From a virus: DNA of 43,968 nucleotides. Below, piece after piece: positions 32,451-41,057 of this stretch. How positions within the stretch are numbered: the stretch's first letter is position 1; each line of letters begins with the position of its first letter. The position numbers and the translations under genes are program-made. The stretch lies in IMG/VR virus record IMGVR_UViG_3300020442_002930, positions 1 through 43,968 of that record. One strand, written 5' to 3'. The notes under the pieces are model-generated. The model had not been told where the DNA came from, did not search any database, and saw only the letters and a program-made list of their open reading frames with translations.

Positions 32451-35400
32451 ATGGCAATTAAAGTAACCGTAGGTCAAACCACTTTTGTAAAAAAGATTGT
32501 AGTTGGCACACCGATAGCTACCGCACAAACTGGTATATCGATTGACGACTTTTCTGATTTTAGTGTTGCAACTAAATCTGACGGCCAGATTCTTGTATAT
32601 GACTCTGCAGAAACTGCATTTAAGAATTTTACCTTTGATATTGGTAATGGTCTAGCGAAAGAATTCACACCTGGTAACGATAGATTACTCATTCAAATTG
32701 ATTCTGATAAAACTCCAGTCGTTACAGGATTGTCTACAAAGGGTCACATAGTACCAACAACTGACAGTACATTTGATTTAGGCGATAGTGCTAAGAAGTT
32801 TAGAGATTTATATTTAAGTGGCGGAACTATACATCTTGGCAATATTGACTTAAAAGACTCAAATGGAGGATTTGCTGCTACAGACAGTGCTGGCGATCCA
32901 GTAAACTTAAATTTACAAGGTTCAATACAACAAATTAGGAACATGTTTGCCAGTGGTGGTGATCTCTCGTATAACGCAAGTACAGGTATATTTGAATTTG
33001 ATGTAGAACAAGTATATACAAAAGAAAACTTTGATTCTGATTTTAATGTAACTCTTGATAGTGCAGTACTTGAAGGCGTAGGTTTAAATTATAGCAATGC
33101 AACGAACACATTAAATATTGATTCTTCAGAATTATCAGATTTTTTTAGGCAAGACATAAGAGGTTATATATCAGGTACTGATGCCGGAGGTGATGGTTCT
33201 TTTAGTTATAACGCTACTACTGGGGTAATAACTTACACAGGCCCAAGTCCTGCAGAAGTAAGAGCACATTTTTCTGCAGTCGACTCAGGTGGAGATGGAG
33301 CCTTTTCTTATGAATCAGCCACCGGTAAATTTATATACAGAGGACCGAGTGCTACTGAAGTAAGAGCACACATGGCGGCAGTCGATGCTGGTGGTGACGG
33401 TTCTTTCTCATACGATTCATCAACTGGTGCGTATACTTATACGGGACCAAGCGCGGCCGAAGTACGCGCTCACTTTAGTGGTGGTGACGGTATTGGATAT
33501 AATAGTGGAACTGGTGACATACGTCTTGATTCAGCTGAACTAACAAACTTATATCGACAAACAATAAGAGGTTACATATCTGGAACTGATGCTGGTGGTG
33601 ACGGATCATTTGCATATAATGCTACTACCGGCACTTTTACATATACTGGTCCAAGTGCGAGTGAAGTAAGGGCACATTTCAGTGGCGGTTCAGGTATTGC
33701 AATTAACTCTGGTGATATCAAAATTGACTCATCAGAACTTACAGACTTTTTCAGACAACATATTAGAGGATTCATAAATGCAGTTGATGCAGGTGGCGAT
33801 GGATCTTTTGCTTATGATTCTGCACTTGGCAAGTTAACTTATACTGGGCCATCAGCTTCTGAAGTAAGAGCACATTTTTCTGCAGGCGAAGGTATTGATA
33901 TATCATCAGGTGAAATATCTGGTGAAGATGCTACCACATCTAACAAAGGTATAGCATCATTTAATACTGAACACTTTACTGTAACTTCAGGTGCTGTAAG
34001 TATAAAGGCAGACGGTATTGATGATACTCACATCGACTTTGGTACAGGTACTAATCAAGTTAACACTGATGATGTTCCGGAAGGCACAACAAATTTATAT
34101 TATACAGATGCGAGAGCTGACAGTGCAGCAAAGGCATCACTACTTGCCGGAACAGGTGTAACTTATGATTCATCAACTGGTGTCATAGCGATAGGACAAC
34201 CGGTTGCAACTACTGACAATGTTACATTTAATCAGGTAAGAGGTCCTGCAGAATTTATAATTGATCCTGCAACTGTAGGCGATAATACTGGTACAGTTAA
34301 GATACTTGGTAACTTACAAGTTGAAGGTACACAAACAGTAATTAATTCTACCACAGTAAGTATAAATGATAAGAACATAGTACTTGCAGATTCTGCTGCA
34401 GATGCTGCAGCTGCCGACGGTGCAGGTATAACAATAAATGGTGCGTCAGCCACACTTAATTATTCAGCATCCGGCGATAAGTTTGTATTTAATAAACCTT
34501 TCGAAGGTCAGTACCTAGGATTTGATTCTGACTTTGATTCAGCACTTACAACTAAAACAACAAGTAATCTAGCTGAAGGCACTAACTTATATTACACCAC
34601 TGCACGCGCTGACTCTGACGCAAAGGCCTCTTTACTTGCAATTGATGCAGGCGGAGACGGTTCATTTACATATGATTCTGGCACAGGAGTAATGACATAC
34701 ACTGGGCCAAGTGCATCAGAAGTACGTGCACATTTTACCGGCGGTTCTGGTATAGGACTATCTTCTGGTGATATTAAGATTGATTCATCAGAATTATATT
34801 CTCTTTATAAGCATGATGACTTCGGTGACTTTGTAGCAGATGAACACGTTGCTCATACAGGAGTTTCAATAATTGCGGGTAATGGATTAACTGGTGGCGG
34901 TAACATTGCATCATCAAGAACTATTAATATTGATTCTGCTAACGTTCGTGGAATGTTTTCGGCAAGTGGAGATTTATCATATAACTCTGGAACAGGTCAA
35001 TTTAGTATTGACGTTGAAGATGTATACACTAAAGAAAACTTTGATAGTGATTATGTCTTAGCAAAAGATTCAGCTAATACCGCTGTTGAGAGAAATCAAC
35101 ACATTGATTCTGCAGATTTTACAGTAACGGTTAATTCAAAAACTGCAAATCATGTTTACAGCGGTGGTAGTGGTAATGCTTACTATATCGATGGAACAGA
35201 ATCACCAATACTTAATTTAAAAATTGGAAGAACATATCAATTTAATCTTAGTTCAAGTGATATGTCAAGCCACCCATTTAGATTTTATTATGATGCTGCA
35301 AAGACTACACAGTATACAACCAACGTTACAACTGGATCAACATTTGCAAGAATATTAATAACAGAATCCACCCCTTCCGTATTACATTATCAATGTTCAG

Positions 35401-38354
35401 CTCATGGTTACATGGGCCATGCACTTCAAATTGGTACTCGTAACTTTACAGGATTTACAACTACTAATTTAAGTGAAGGCACAAACCTATATTACACAGA
35501 TACAAGATTTGATAATCGATTAGCTGCGAAAACTACAGATAATTTAAGTGAAGGTTCAAGCAACTTATACTATACAAACGCAAGAGTTCAAACATTTGTA
35601 GATTCCGCGTATGTACAAGCACGTCAGTTACCATCAACTGATTCTGCCGCTACACAGGCAATGATTGATTCAAACTTTATTAATATGGCAATAGACATCC
35701 ATATTCCTGATGGAGGTTCTAATCATGATAGCGCTAAAATATCTTTTGGTAATGACAGTGACTTAAAGATATTTCACAATGGAAGTCATAGCGTAATACA
35801 AGACGCAGGAACCGGTTCTTTATTAGTTCAATCAAATAATTTTACAGTACAAAATGCTGCTGGCACCGAAAATCAAATTCAAGCTCTTTCTGGCGGCGTA
35901 GTAACACTATATCATAATAATCTTTCTAAATTAAAAACTGACTCTGATGGTATAAGAGTTCCTGGAATTGTTAATCAGGCGTCCGGTATTATACTTGAAG
36001 ATCCATCAAATACTGCTTATGGCGGCCACGTTACTTTTTATGATGGTTCAGCAACAGAACATTTTGGAAATGGCGACATAGTAATTGGTGGTAGATCCAA
36101 TGGTACTCGACTTAAAAATATTGTTTTAGATAGAGACATTGAGAGAGTTAGATTCCCAGGTGACGTACAATTTGATTCTTCTTCTGGTATTATATTTGAT
36201 GTATCAGATAAAAGGCTTAAAGTTAATTCAAGTTTATATAAAATTCAATTAATTGATAATGCTACAATAAAGTTTGGCACTGGCGAAGATGGAGAAATAA
36301 AACACACTGGTTCTAATTTCCAATTTCAAAACACTACTGGAGATTTACAATTTTCAAATTTTGCTAATGATAAAGATGTAGATATTAGAACAGATGATGG
36401 AAGTGGCAGTACAGCACTTTATTTTAAAGCTGATGGTTCTACCGGTAAAGCAATATTATATTACTATGGGTCACAAAAATTAGAAACATCTGATTCCGGT
36501 GTAAGTGTAACCGGTGAACTTACTGCAGACTCAGCAACAATCGGTGGATTAAGATTTCCAAAGTCTGATGGCCTAAACAATCAGGTTATAAGAACCGATG
36601 GAGCTGGTAACTTATCTTTCGTATCAGTAGCAGCTATAAGTGGAGCAATTGATTCCGCTGCAGTCATTACTTTAATTGACTCAGCGTACGTAGCGGCGAG
36701 ATCATCAGGTGGTACTGATTCAGCAGCCACACAGGCGATGATTGACTCAAACTTAGCTAATGATATTACGTTTGGCGGTAAACTTGCTTTATCATCCACA
36801 TCTGGCCCTCTTATAAAAACAACTGCTAATTATTCAACTTCAGACATTTCTATTTTGCAAGTAAGTGGTGATGGCACAGGAGGTCCAGGAACATTTGGTT
36901 TTGATGTTAAATACATGGGTTCGAGAACTGGCAATAATAATTCTTATTCATTATTCATGCACAACCAGACTGGAACTGATGTAGAAGCAATGACAGTTTT
37001 TCAAGATGGTAAGGTTGGTATAAATCAGGTTACTCCAACTTCAGCACTTCATGTTGGTGGAGCTGCATTATTTGATGATGATGTAACATTTGATTCTGCC
37101 GGCGCTGTATTCTTTGATAAGTCACATCAATCTCTTAATTTTGGTGATCATTTTAGAGCTAAGTTTGGTGATAGTGGTGATGCTAGTATTCGATGGAATG
37201 CCAACAATTTAGTCTTACAAACCAATACTGCTGGTATTAGTTTACAACCTGATACTGAAGCTAATGTATGGAATGGCAGCGCTTATATATTTAGAGCAAG
37301 CAAAACAAATAACAAAGTAGAACTGTATGCAAACAACACAAAAAGACTTGAAACTACAGATTCTGGCGTTAATATTACTGGTAATATAAGAGTTGATAAC
37401 GCACCATTTACGAGTGGTATTACGGTACAAGAAGAAGGATCATCATTATCTACGGCAGGTACTACATTAAACTTTGTTGGAGATAATGTAACTGCAACGG
37501 GATCAGGTGCTACTAAAACTATTACGATAACTGGTGGTAGTGGCGTAACCGGTTTTATTAATAATGTGAAAGCAGATACTTTTACCGGTGATGCAAGTAC
37601 AACTGCATTTACTTTATCAAATGCCCCGGCCGATTCTGATGATCTTATGGTATTTGTGAATGGTGTGCTTCAACATACAAATACTTATAGTGTATCAGGA
37701 ACTACATTAACACTTGATTCTGCACCAGACTCTGCAAGTGATATCGAGACAAGGACACACTTATTACAATCAGCCAGCTTAGTACTTAGAGATCATAAGT
37801 CATATGTTTATACTTTAGATACAACTACTGATTCAGTGAGTGGAGCTGATTCTGCCGGTGTAACACTAGCGTATGACGTAGGCAAAGTTGACGTATTTGC
37901 TAACGGTTCAAGATTAGTAACAGGAAAAGACTTTACTGCTACCGATGGAACATCGATCGTATTTGATTCGTCTTTCTCATCTGGTAACGTGATTGAAGTT
38001 GTAAGTCATGCTAAAGCGACTACTGCAGATCTTAATGGTATACTTTCAATTGATAGTGACTTAACAACTACGGGTGCTAATCAAATCATACATACTTATG
38101 CAGCAGCGAATCATAGAACATTAAAATTTACTGCACAGATAGAACATGATTCAAGTTCAAGCTATCATGCCGAAGAAGTTTTACTAACACACAACGGAAC
38201 ATCTGTGGCAATGACTACATACGCACAAGTTTTACTTGACTCAAACTTAGGAACGTTTGATGCGGATATAAATAGTGGTAATGTTAGAATAAAATTTTCA
38301 CCGACGAAAACAAATACTAGCATTAAATTAAGAGCAATAAGGACTCCAGCGTAA
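32451..38354 (+). CDS. Giant tail fibre (1967 aa) with repeats and a cupredoxin-like domain
   Basis: The largest gene of the window. Residues 1-240 are a beta-rich anchoring region. Residues 244-770 hold six copies of a unit of about 34 aa (DAGGDGSFSY, YTGPSASEVRAHF). NLYYTDARADSAAKASLLA-type motifs, common in phage fibres, occur several times. Residues about 885-1000 form a cupredoxin-like domain with candidate copper ligands His941, Cys982, His985 and Met988. The second half alternates TDSAATQAMIDSN units, LYHNNLSKLKT / LYANNTKRLETTDSG modules and a TFTGDASTTAFTL...VFVNGVLQ domain near residue 1710. Asp-Ser-Ala occurs 23 times. It should be the long receptor-binding fibre, made late, and is coupled to the next fibre gene by TAATG. 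Confidence 0.88.
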   Translation: MAIKVTVGQTTFVKKIVVGTPIATAQTGISIDDFSDFSVATKSDGQILVYDSAETAFKNFTFDIGNGLAKEFTPGNDRLLIQIDSDKTPVVTGLSTKGHIVPTTDSTFDLGDSAKKFRDLYLSGGTIHLGNIDLKDSNGGFAATDSAGDPVNLNLQGSIQQIRNMFASGGDLSYNASTGIFEFDVEQVYTKENFDSDFNVTLDSAVLEGVGLNYSNATNTLNIDSSELSDFFRQDIRGYISGTDAGGDGSFSYNATTGVITYTGPSPAEVRAHFSAVDSGGDGAFSYESATGKFIYRGPSATEVRAHMAAVDAGGDGSFSYDSSTGAYTYTGPSAAEVRAHFSGGDGIGYNSGTGDIRLDSAELTNLYRQTIRGYISGTDAGGDGSFAYNATTGTFTYTGPSASEVRAHFSGGSGIAINSGDIKIDSSELTDFFRQHIRGFINAVDAGGDGSFAYDSALGKLTYTGPSASEVRAHFSAGEGIDISSGEISGEDATTSNKGIASFNTEHFTVTSGAVSIKADGIDDTHIDFGTGTNQVNTDDVPEGTTNLYYTDARADSAAKASLLAGTGVTYDSSTGVIAIGQPVATTDNVTFNQVRGPAEFIIDPATVGDNTGTVKILGNLQVEGTQTVINSTTVSINDKNIVLADSAADAAAADGAGITINGASATLNYSASGDKFVFNKPFEGQYLGFDSDFDSALTTKTTSNLAEGTNLYYTTARADSDAKASLLAIDAGGDGSFTYDSGTGVMTYTGPSASEVRAHFTGGSGIGLSSGDIKIDSSELYSLYKHDDFGDFVADEHVAHTGVSIIAGNGLTGGGNIASSRTINIDSANVRGMFSASGDLSYNSGTGQFSIDVEDVYTKENFDSDYVLAKDSANTAVERNQHIDSADFTVTVNSKTANHVYSGGSGNAYYIDGTESPILNLKIGRTYQFNLSSSDMSSHPFRFYYDAAKTTQYTTNVTTGSTFARILITESTPSVLHYQCSAHGYMGHALQIGTRNFTGFTTTNLSEGTNLYYTDTRFDNRLAAKTTDNLSEGSSNLYYTNARVQTFVDSAYVQARQLPSTDSAATQAMIDSNFINMAIDIHIPDGGSNHDSAKISFGNDSDLKIFHNGSHSVIQDAGTGSLLVQSNNFTVQNAAGTENQIQALSGGVVTLYHNNLSKLKTDSDGIRVPGIVNQASGIILEDPSNTAYGGHVTFYDGSATEHFGNGDIVIGGRSNGTRLKNIVLDRDIERVRFPGDVQFDSSSGIIFDVSDKRLKVNSSLYKIQLIDNATIKFGTGEDGEIKHTGSNFQFQNTTGDLQFSNFANDKDVDIRTDDGSGSTALYFKADGSTGKAILYYYGSQKLETSDSGVSVTGELTADSATIGGLRFPKSDGLNNQVIRTDGAGNLSFVSVAAISGAIDSAAVITLIDSAYVAARSSGGTDSAATQAMIDSNLANDITFGGKLALSSTSGPLIKTTANYSTSDISILQVSGDGTGGPGTFGFDVKYMGSRTGNNNSYSLFMHNQTGTDVEAMTVFQDGKVGINQVTPTSALHVGGAALFDDDVTFDSAGAVFFDKSHQSLNFGDHFRAKFGDSGDASIRWNANNLVLQTNTAGISLQPDTEANVWNGSAYIFRASKTNNKVELYANNTKRLETTDSGVNITGNIRVDNAPFTSGITVQEEGSSLSTAGTTLNFVGDNVTATGSGATKTITITGGSGVTGFINNVKADTFTGDASTTAFTLSNAPADSDDLMVFVNGVLQHTNTYSVSGTTLTLDSAPDSASDIETRTHLLQSASLVLRDHKSYVYTLDTTTDSVSGADSAGVTLAYDVGKVDVFANGSRLVTGKDFTATDGTSIVFDSSFSSGNVIEVVSHAKATTADLNGILSIDSDLTTTGANQIIHTYAAANHRTLKFTAQIEHDSSSSYHAEEVLLTHNGTSVAMTTYAQVLLDSNLGTFDADINSGNVRIKFSPTKTNTSIKLRAIRTPA
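33180..34739 (+). repeat. Six copies of a ~34-aa (102-bp) coding repeat in the giant fibre
   Basis: The unit begins DAGGDGSF.Y, continues with .TG...YTGPS and ends EVRAHFS. Copies 1-3 are perfect tandems of 102 bp starting at 33180, 33282 and 33384. Copies 4, 5 and 6 start at 33588, 33786 and 34644, separated by other fibre modules. Copies 1, 4 and 5 are each preceded by a RQxIRGxI segment. DNA identity is moderate because codons differ. Confidence 0.9.
38277..38284 (+). promoter_or_regulatory. Possible internal late promoter for the 538-aa fibre gene
   Basis: Perfect TATAAATA inside the end of the giant fibre gene, 69 nt before the ATG at 38354. It is in coding sequence, where such octamers also arise by chance in this A+T-rich DNA, so support is modest. 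Confidence 0.4.
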
Positions 38355-39970
38355 TGGGAACAAAAATAAGACCAATAAATCTACACACATCAGTAGACAC
38401 GCACATACAAGGTCTAATTGATTCGTCTTTTGTTCAGGCAAGATCATCAGGCGGCACTGATTCTGCTTCAACGCAGGCGATGATCGATTCTAACTTTGAA
38501 AATACAGCAACTTTTGGAAATGATGTAATTTTTGATTCTTCTGGTGTAATGGCTTTTGATAAATCAGAAAAATTACTTAAACTTGGAGATGCTTCAAATT
38601 TAATACTTGGTGATGACAATGATCTTAGAGTATTTCATTCGGCAGGTTCAGGTGTAATAAGAAATCAAACAGCTGGTCGAATTTATTTACAATCAAATAA
38701 TACAACTGACGGTGTTATAATAACTAAAGAATTAGCCGCTGAAACAATGGCTAAATTTAGAGCAGATGGTCCAGTAGAACTATATCATAATAACGTTAAA
38801 AAGTTAGAAACTACAGCTTATGGTGCCACAGTTACTGGAACTATAAACGCTGATTCTGCAACAATTAATAATGACATAAGAGTTAGCGGATCGGTGTTTA
38901 TTGCTGGAGCTGGCGGTACTGGTGCAACACTGAATAATACAACCATTACAGGAGTTAACTATTTAGAGTTTAATGATCCAGGAAATCAAGAAGGAATAAG
39001 ATGGAACGGTGGTAATACACAATTATTTGAAGCGCCTAACGATCTGTCTAATGCTGCTGGTAATTTACAAATGACGCATGGTGGCACAAGAAGGCTTTCA
39101 GTATCAGACTCAGGCGCAGAGGTTGTTGGAAATTTAACTGTAAATGATAAAATGCAGATAAGGCCTAATGCTACTAGTAGCGAAATTTATGAAATTGCTA
39201 TTGATTCTGCTAATACTGGAAGCTTTACCGGATTAAATTTTAAAATGGATAATAACCTTATCCAGAGTTTCTCTACAGGAGGAAGTGGACAACTCGTACA
39301 GTTTCATAAAGACGTTTATCTGGAAAATGGCACTAAATTATACTTCGATGGTTCTACAGATGACGCAAATCACACACAATTAACAGTTCAAAATCCTACA
39401 GCAGACAGAACAATCACACTACCTAATATGACTGGAGGAATTAAAGAATTGCTTATATCAGAAGGCTCCATGAATGCTTCTTCATTAGTTTTTAACAGTG
39501 GAACTATAACTACAGAATACAGTGAGCTACGTTTGGTATTGTCAAATTGCAAACCTAGCACACAAACAGGCGTATATATGAGAGTAGGAAGCAGCAACTC
39601 TGGTGATGGAGGCACTAATTATGGACAAGCTATATATTATTCCGGTTACTATGGAAGCGCTTCAGCATACAGCATAAATTATGTTGATCATGATGCTACT
39701 TACTTTATCATAGCTGAAGGTTACGCTCAATTAGGTACTGGTACTGGGCAAAACGGACATTTTGAAATTACGTTTCTAAATCCAAATACCTCATCGCATT
39801 ATAAACTTTTTAAGATAAATTCACAAATATACAGTTATTATCCAATGTTAATGGGTCGTTATATTGATGCCGCAGTGTGGAGATCTACTGCTGCGATAAA
39901 TTATATTCAAGTATATCCGGGTAGTGGAAATTTGGCACTTGAGTACAAATTATATGGAGTTAAATCATAA
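38354..39970 (+). CDS. Second tail fibre protein, related to the giant fibre
   Basis: A 538-aa fibre protein. The first 60 residues (QARSSGGTDSASTQAMIDSN, then FENTATFGNDVIFDSSG) are nearly the same module as two segments of the giant fibre (near nt 35618 and 36691). LYHNNVKKLETTAYGATVTG (about residues 138-157) is another shared module. After the stem (to about 350), the C-terminal 180 residues are distinct: LTVQNPTADRTITLPNMTGG, then a Tyr/Ser-rich beta domain (GQAIYYSGYYGSASAYSI) likely to be the receptor-binding tip. It starts in the stop codon of the giant fibre (TAATG), suggesting co-translation and possibly co-assembly. Confidence 0.82.
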   Translation: MGTKIRPINLHTSVDTHIQGLIDSSFVQARSSGGTDSASTQAMIDSNFENTATFGNDVIFDSSGVMAFDKSEKLLKLGDASNLILGDDNDLRVFHSAGSGVIRNQTAGRIYLQSNNTTDGVIITKELAAETMAKFRADGPVELYHNNVKKLETTAYGATVTGTINADSATINNDIRVSGSVFIAGAGGTGATLNNTTITGVNYLEFNDPGNQEGIRWNGGNTQLFEAPNDLSNAAGNLQMTHGGTRRLSVSDSGAEVVGNLTVNDKMQIRPNATSSEIYEIAIDSANTGSFTGLNFKMDNNLIQSFSTGGSGQLVQFHKDVYLENGTKLYFDGSTDDANHTQLTVQNPTADRTITLPNMTGGIKELLISEGSMNASSLVFNSGTITTEYSELRLVLSNCKPSTQTGVYMRVGSSNSGDGGTNYGQAIYYSGYYGSASAYSINYVDHDATYFIIAEGYAQLGTGTGQNGHFEITFLNPNTSSHYKLFKINSQIYSYYPMLMGRYIDAAVWRSTAAINYIQVYPGSGNLALEYKLYGVKS

Positions 39971-39972
39971 GG

Positions 39973-39980
39973 TATAAATA
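39973..39980 (+). promoter_or_regulatory. T4-type late promoter, leaderless configuration, before the C1q-like gene
   Basis: The plus strand reads TATAAATAGAAGTATG: perfect octamer, 5 nt, start codon (39986). By T4 geometry, +1 is the A of ATG. The only purine-rich run (AAGG, 39969-39972) is too far upstream to act as a Shine-Dalgarno and would not be in the transcript. Confidence 0.78.
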
Positions 39981-39985
39981 GAAGT

Positions 39986-40513
39986 ATGGGCGATATAAAA
40001 GTAAATGAAATAAAGACGGATACGATTAAAAATGCAGCTGGTACAACTTCGGCCACTATCGATGCTAGTGGTAGGCTTTTAAAAAGTGCAAGTACTCAAG
40101 TTGCTTTTTCTGTGTGGCCATCAGGTGGTGGAAATATTTCAAGTGGTACTATTTTACCATGGAACAACGCAGATTTAAATTTAGGTAGTGGTTTTAATAC
40201 TTCTACATATAAGTTTACTGCGCCTGTTGCTGGAGTATATTTTTTCTCTGCATATTTTCTAGTTGGCCCGGGTAACCTTGTAATACAGATGTTACACACT
40301 CCTAGTGGCGGAAGCGAAGCTGTTGTTGCAATAGTGCACGTTAATAATGATGACGCGAGCATTAACTGGCGTAACCCAAATATTATAAATCTTATACAAT
40401 TAGGAGCCGGAGATACTATACATCTAAAACATAACAGTGGTACTTCAACGATATATTTTAACGGATCCGGTACTGATGATTACAATAGGTTTATTGGATA
40501 TTTAATAGGATAG
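39986..40513 (+). CDS. Fibre tip protein with C1q/TNF-like domain
   Basis: A 175-aa protein. The N-terminal GDIKVNEIKTDTIKNAAGTT, then SATIDASGRLL, is a short attachment peptide common to small marine phage fibre proteins. Residues about 35-175 resemble C1q jelly-roll domains: VAFSVWPSGG, a GFNTSTYKFTAPVAGVYFFS strand pair, LVIQMLHTPSGG and a closing NRFIGYLIG. Such domains trimerise and bind ligands at their tips, so this is probably a receptor-binding or adhesive tip. It has its own late promoter and no Shine-Dalgarno, so leaderless translation is predicted. The genes after it are small relatives or accessories of the fibre system. Confidence 0.8.
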   Translation: MGDIKVNEIKTDTIKNAAGTTSATIDASGRLLKSASTQVAFSVWPSGGGNISSGTILPWNNADLNLGSGFNTSTYKFTAPVAGVYFFSAYFLVGPGNLVIQMLHTPSGGSEAVVAIVHVNNDDASINWRNPNIINLIQLGAGDTIHLKHNSGTSTIYFNGSGTDDYNRFIGYLIG

Positions 40514-40516
40514 TAA

Positions 40517-40714
40517 ATGACAAAAGCAAGAGAATTAGCAGAACTAGGAAACGCGGTAAGCGTTCATGATAATCGTATTGACTTTGATAGGCAAATGCAG
40601 GTACGAGGGCTAACAGATTCGGCACAAATAATTTCTTTATCACTCGACTCGTCTGAAGCTACAACCATAGCGAGTAATGAAGGTCTGTTAAACGCATTAA
40701 TTTTTGGAGGATAA
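40517..40714 (+). CDS. Small fibre-associated protein
   Basis: A 65-aa protein beginning TKARELAELGNAVSVHDNRI, a start seen in many small phage fibre or attachment proteins (KARELAxL). The rest is a single polar beta stretch with one Asp-Ser-Ala (GLTDSAQIISLSLDSSEA). AGGA lies 6 nt upstream. It is too short to be an independent fibre, and may be a connector, or a remnant of a longer fibre that lost its tip. The next gene follows after 3 bp. Coding potential is supported by packing and by the recognisable N-terminus. Confidence 0.65.
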   Translation: MTKARELAELGNAVSVHDNRIDFDRQMQVRGLTDSAQIISLSLDSSEATTIASNEGLLNALIFGG

Positions 40715-40717
40715 GAG

Positions 40718-41056
40718 ATGCCTAACACACTTAAAAATATTTTAACTACACAGTTAAGTACTGATTCGGCAACCTTATATACGTGCCCAAGTTCGACTAA
40801 GACAATTATTATCGGAATGTCAGCAGCAAACGTACTACCAAACAAGAATGTTAATTTTAGTGCAGCAATTATGGATTCTGCTGCAGATTCTACTCCAACT
40901 CATATTGTTAAGAATGTTACAATTGCACCAGGCGGCACAGAAGTTATCGTAGGTGGAGATCATAAGATTATAATGCAAACAGCAGATAGGTTGAAAGCAG
41001 TTGCATCAGACTCAGATTCATTAGACGTTATAGTATCATACGTGGAGCAAACATAA
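40718..41056 (+). CDS. Small beta-sandwich virion protein
   Basis: A 112-aa protein with SATLYTCPSSTKTIIIGMSA, PTHIVKNVTIAPGGTEVIVG, then GDHKIIMQTADRLKAVASDS and SLDVIVSYVEQ at the end. The order (response strand, PxG-turn, GGDHKIxMxxxDxLxxxAS) is the pattern of a small structural protein common in cyanophage fibre regions, function unknown. Two Asp-Ser-Ala tripeptides occur. It probably decorates or links fibres. It is placed tightly between two fibre genes (3 bp before, 1 bp after) and has GGAG upstream (TTTTGGAGGATAAGAG). Confidence 0.65.
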   Translation: MPNTLKNILTTQLSTDSATLYTCPSSTKTIIIGMSAANVLPNKNVNFSAAIMDSAADSTPTHIVKNVTIAPGGTEVIVGGDHKIIMQTADRLKAVASDSDSLDVIVSYVEQT

Positions 41057-41057
41057 T

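Noticed and set aside
33180-34739. Regular repeats considered as a CRISPR array
   Set aside because: The units are in frame, have diverged codons, vary in spacing and encode fibre modules.
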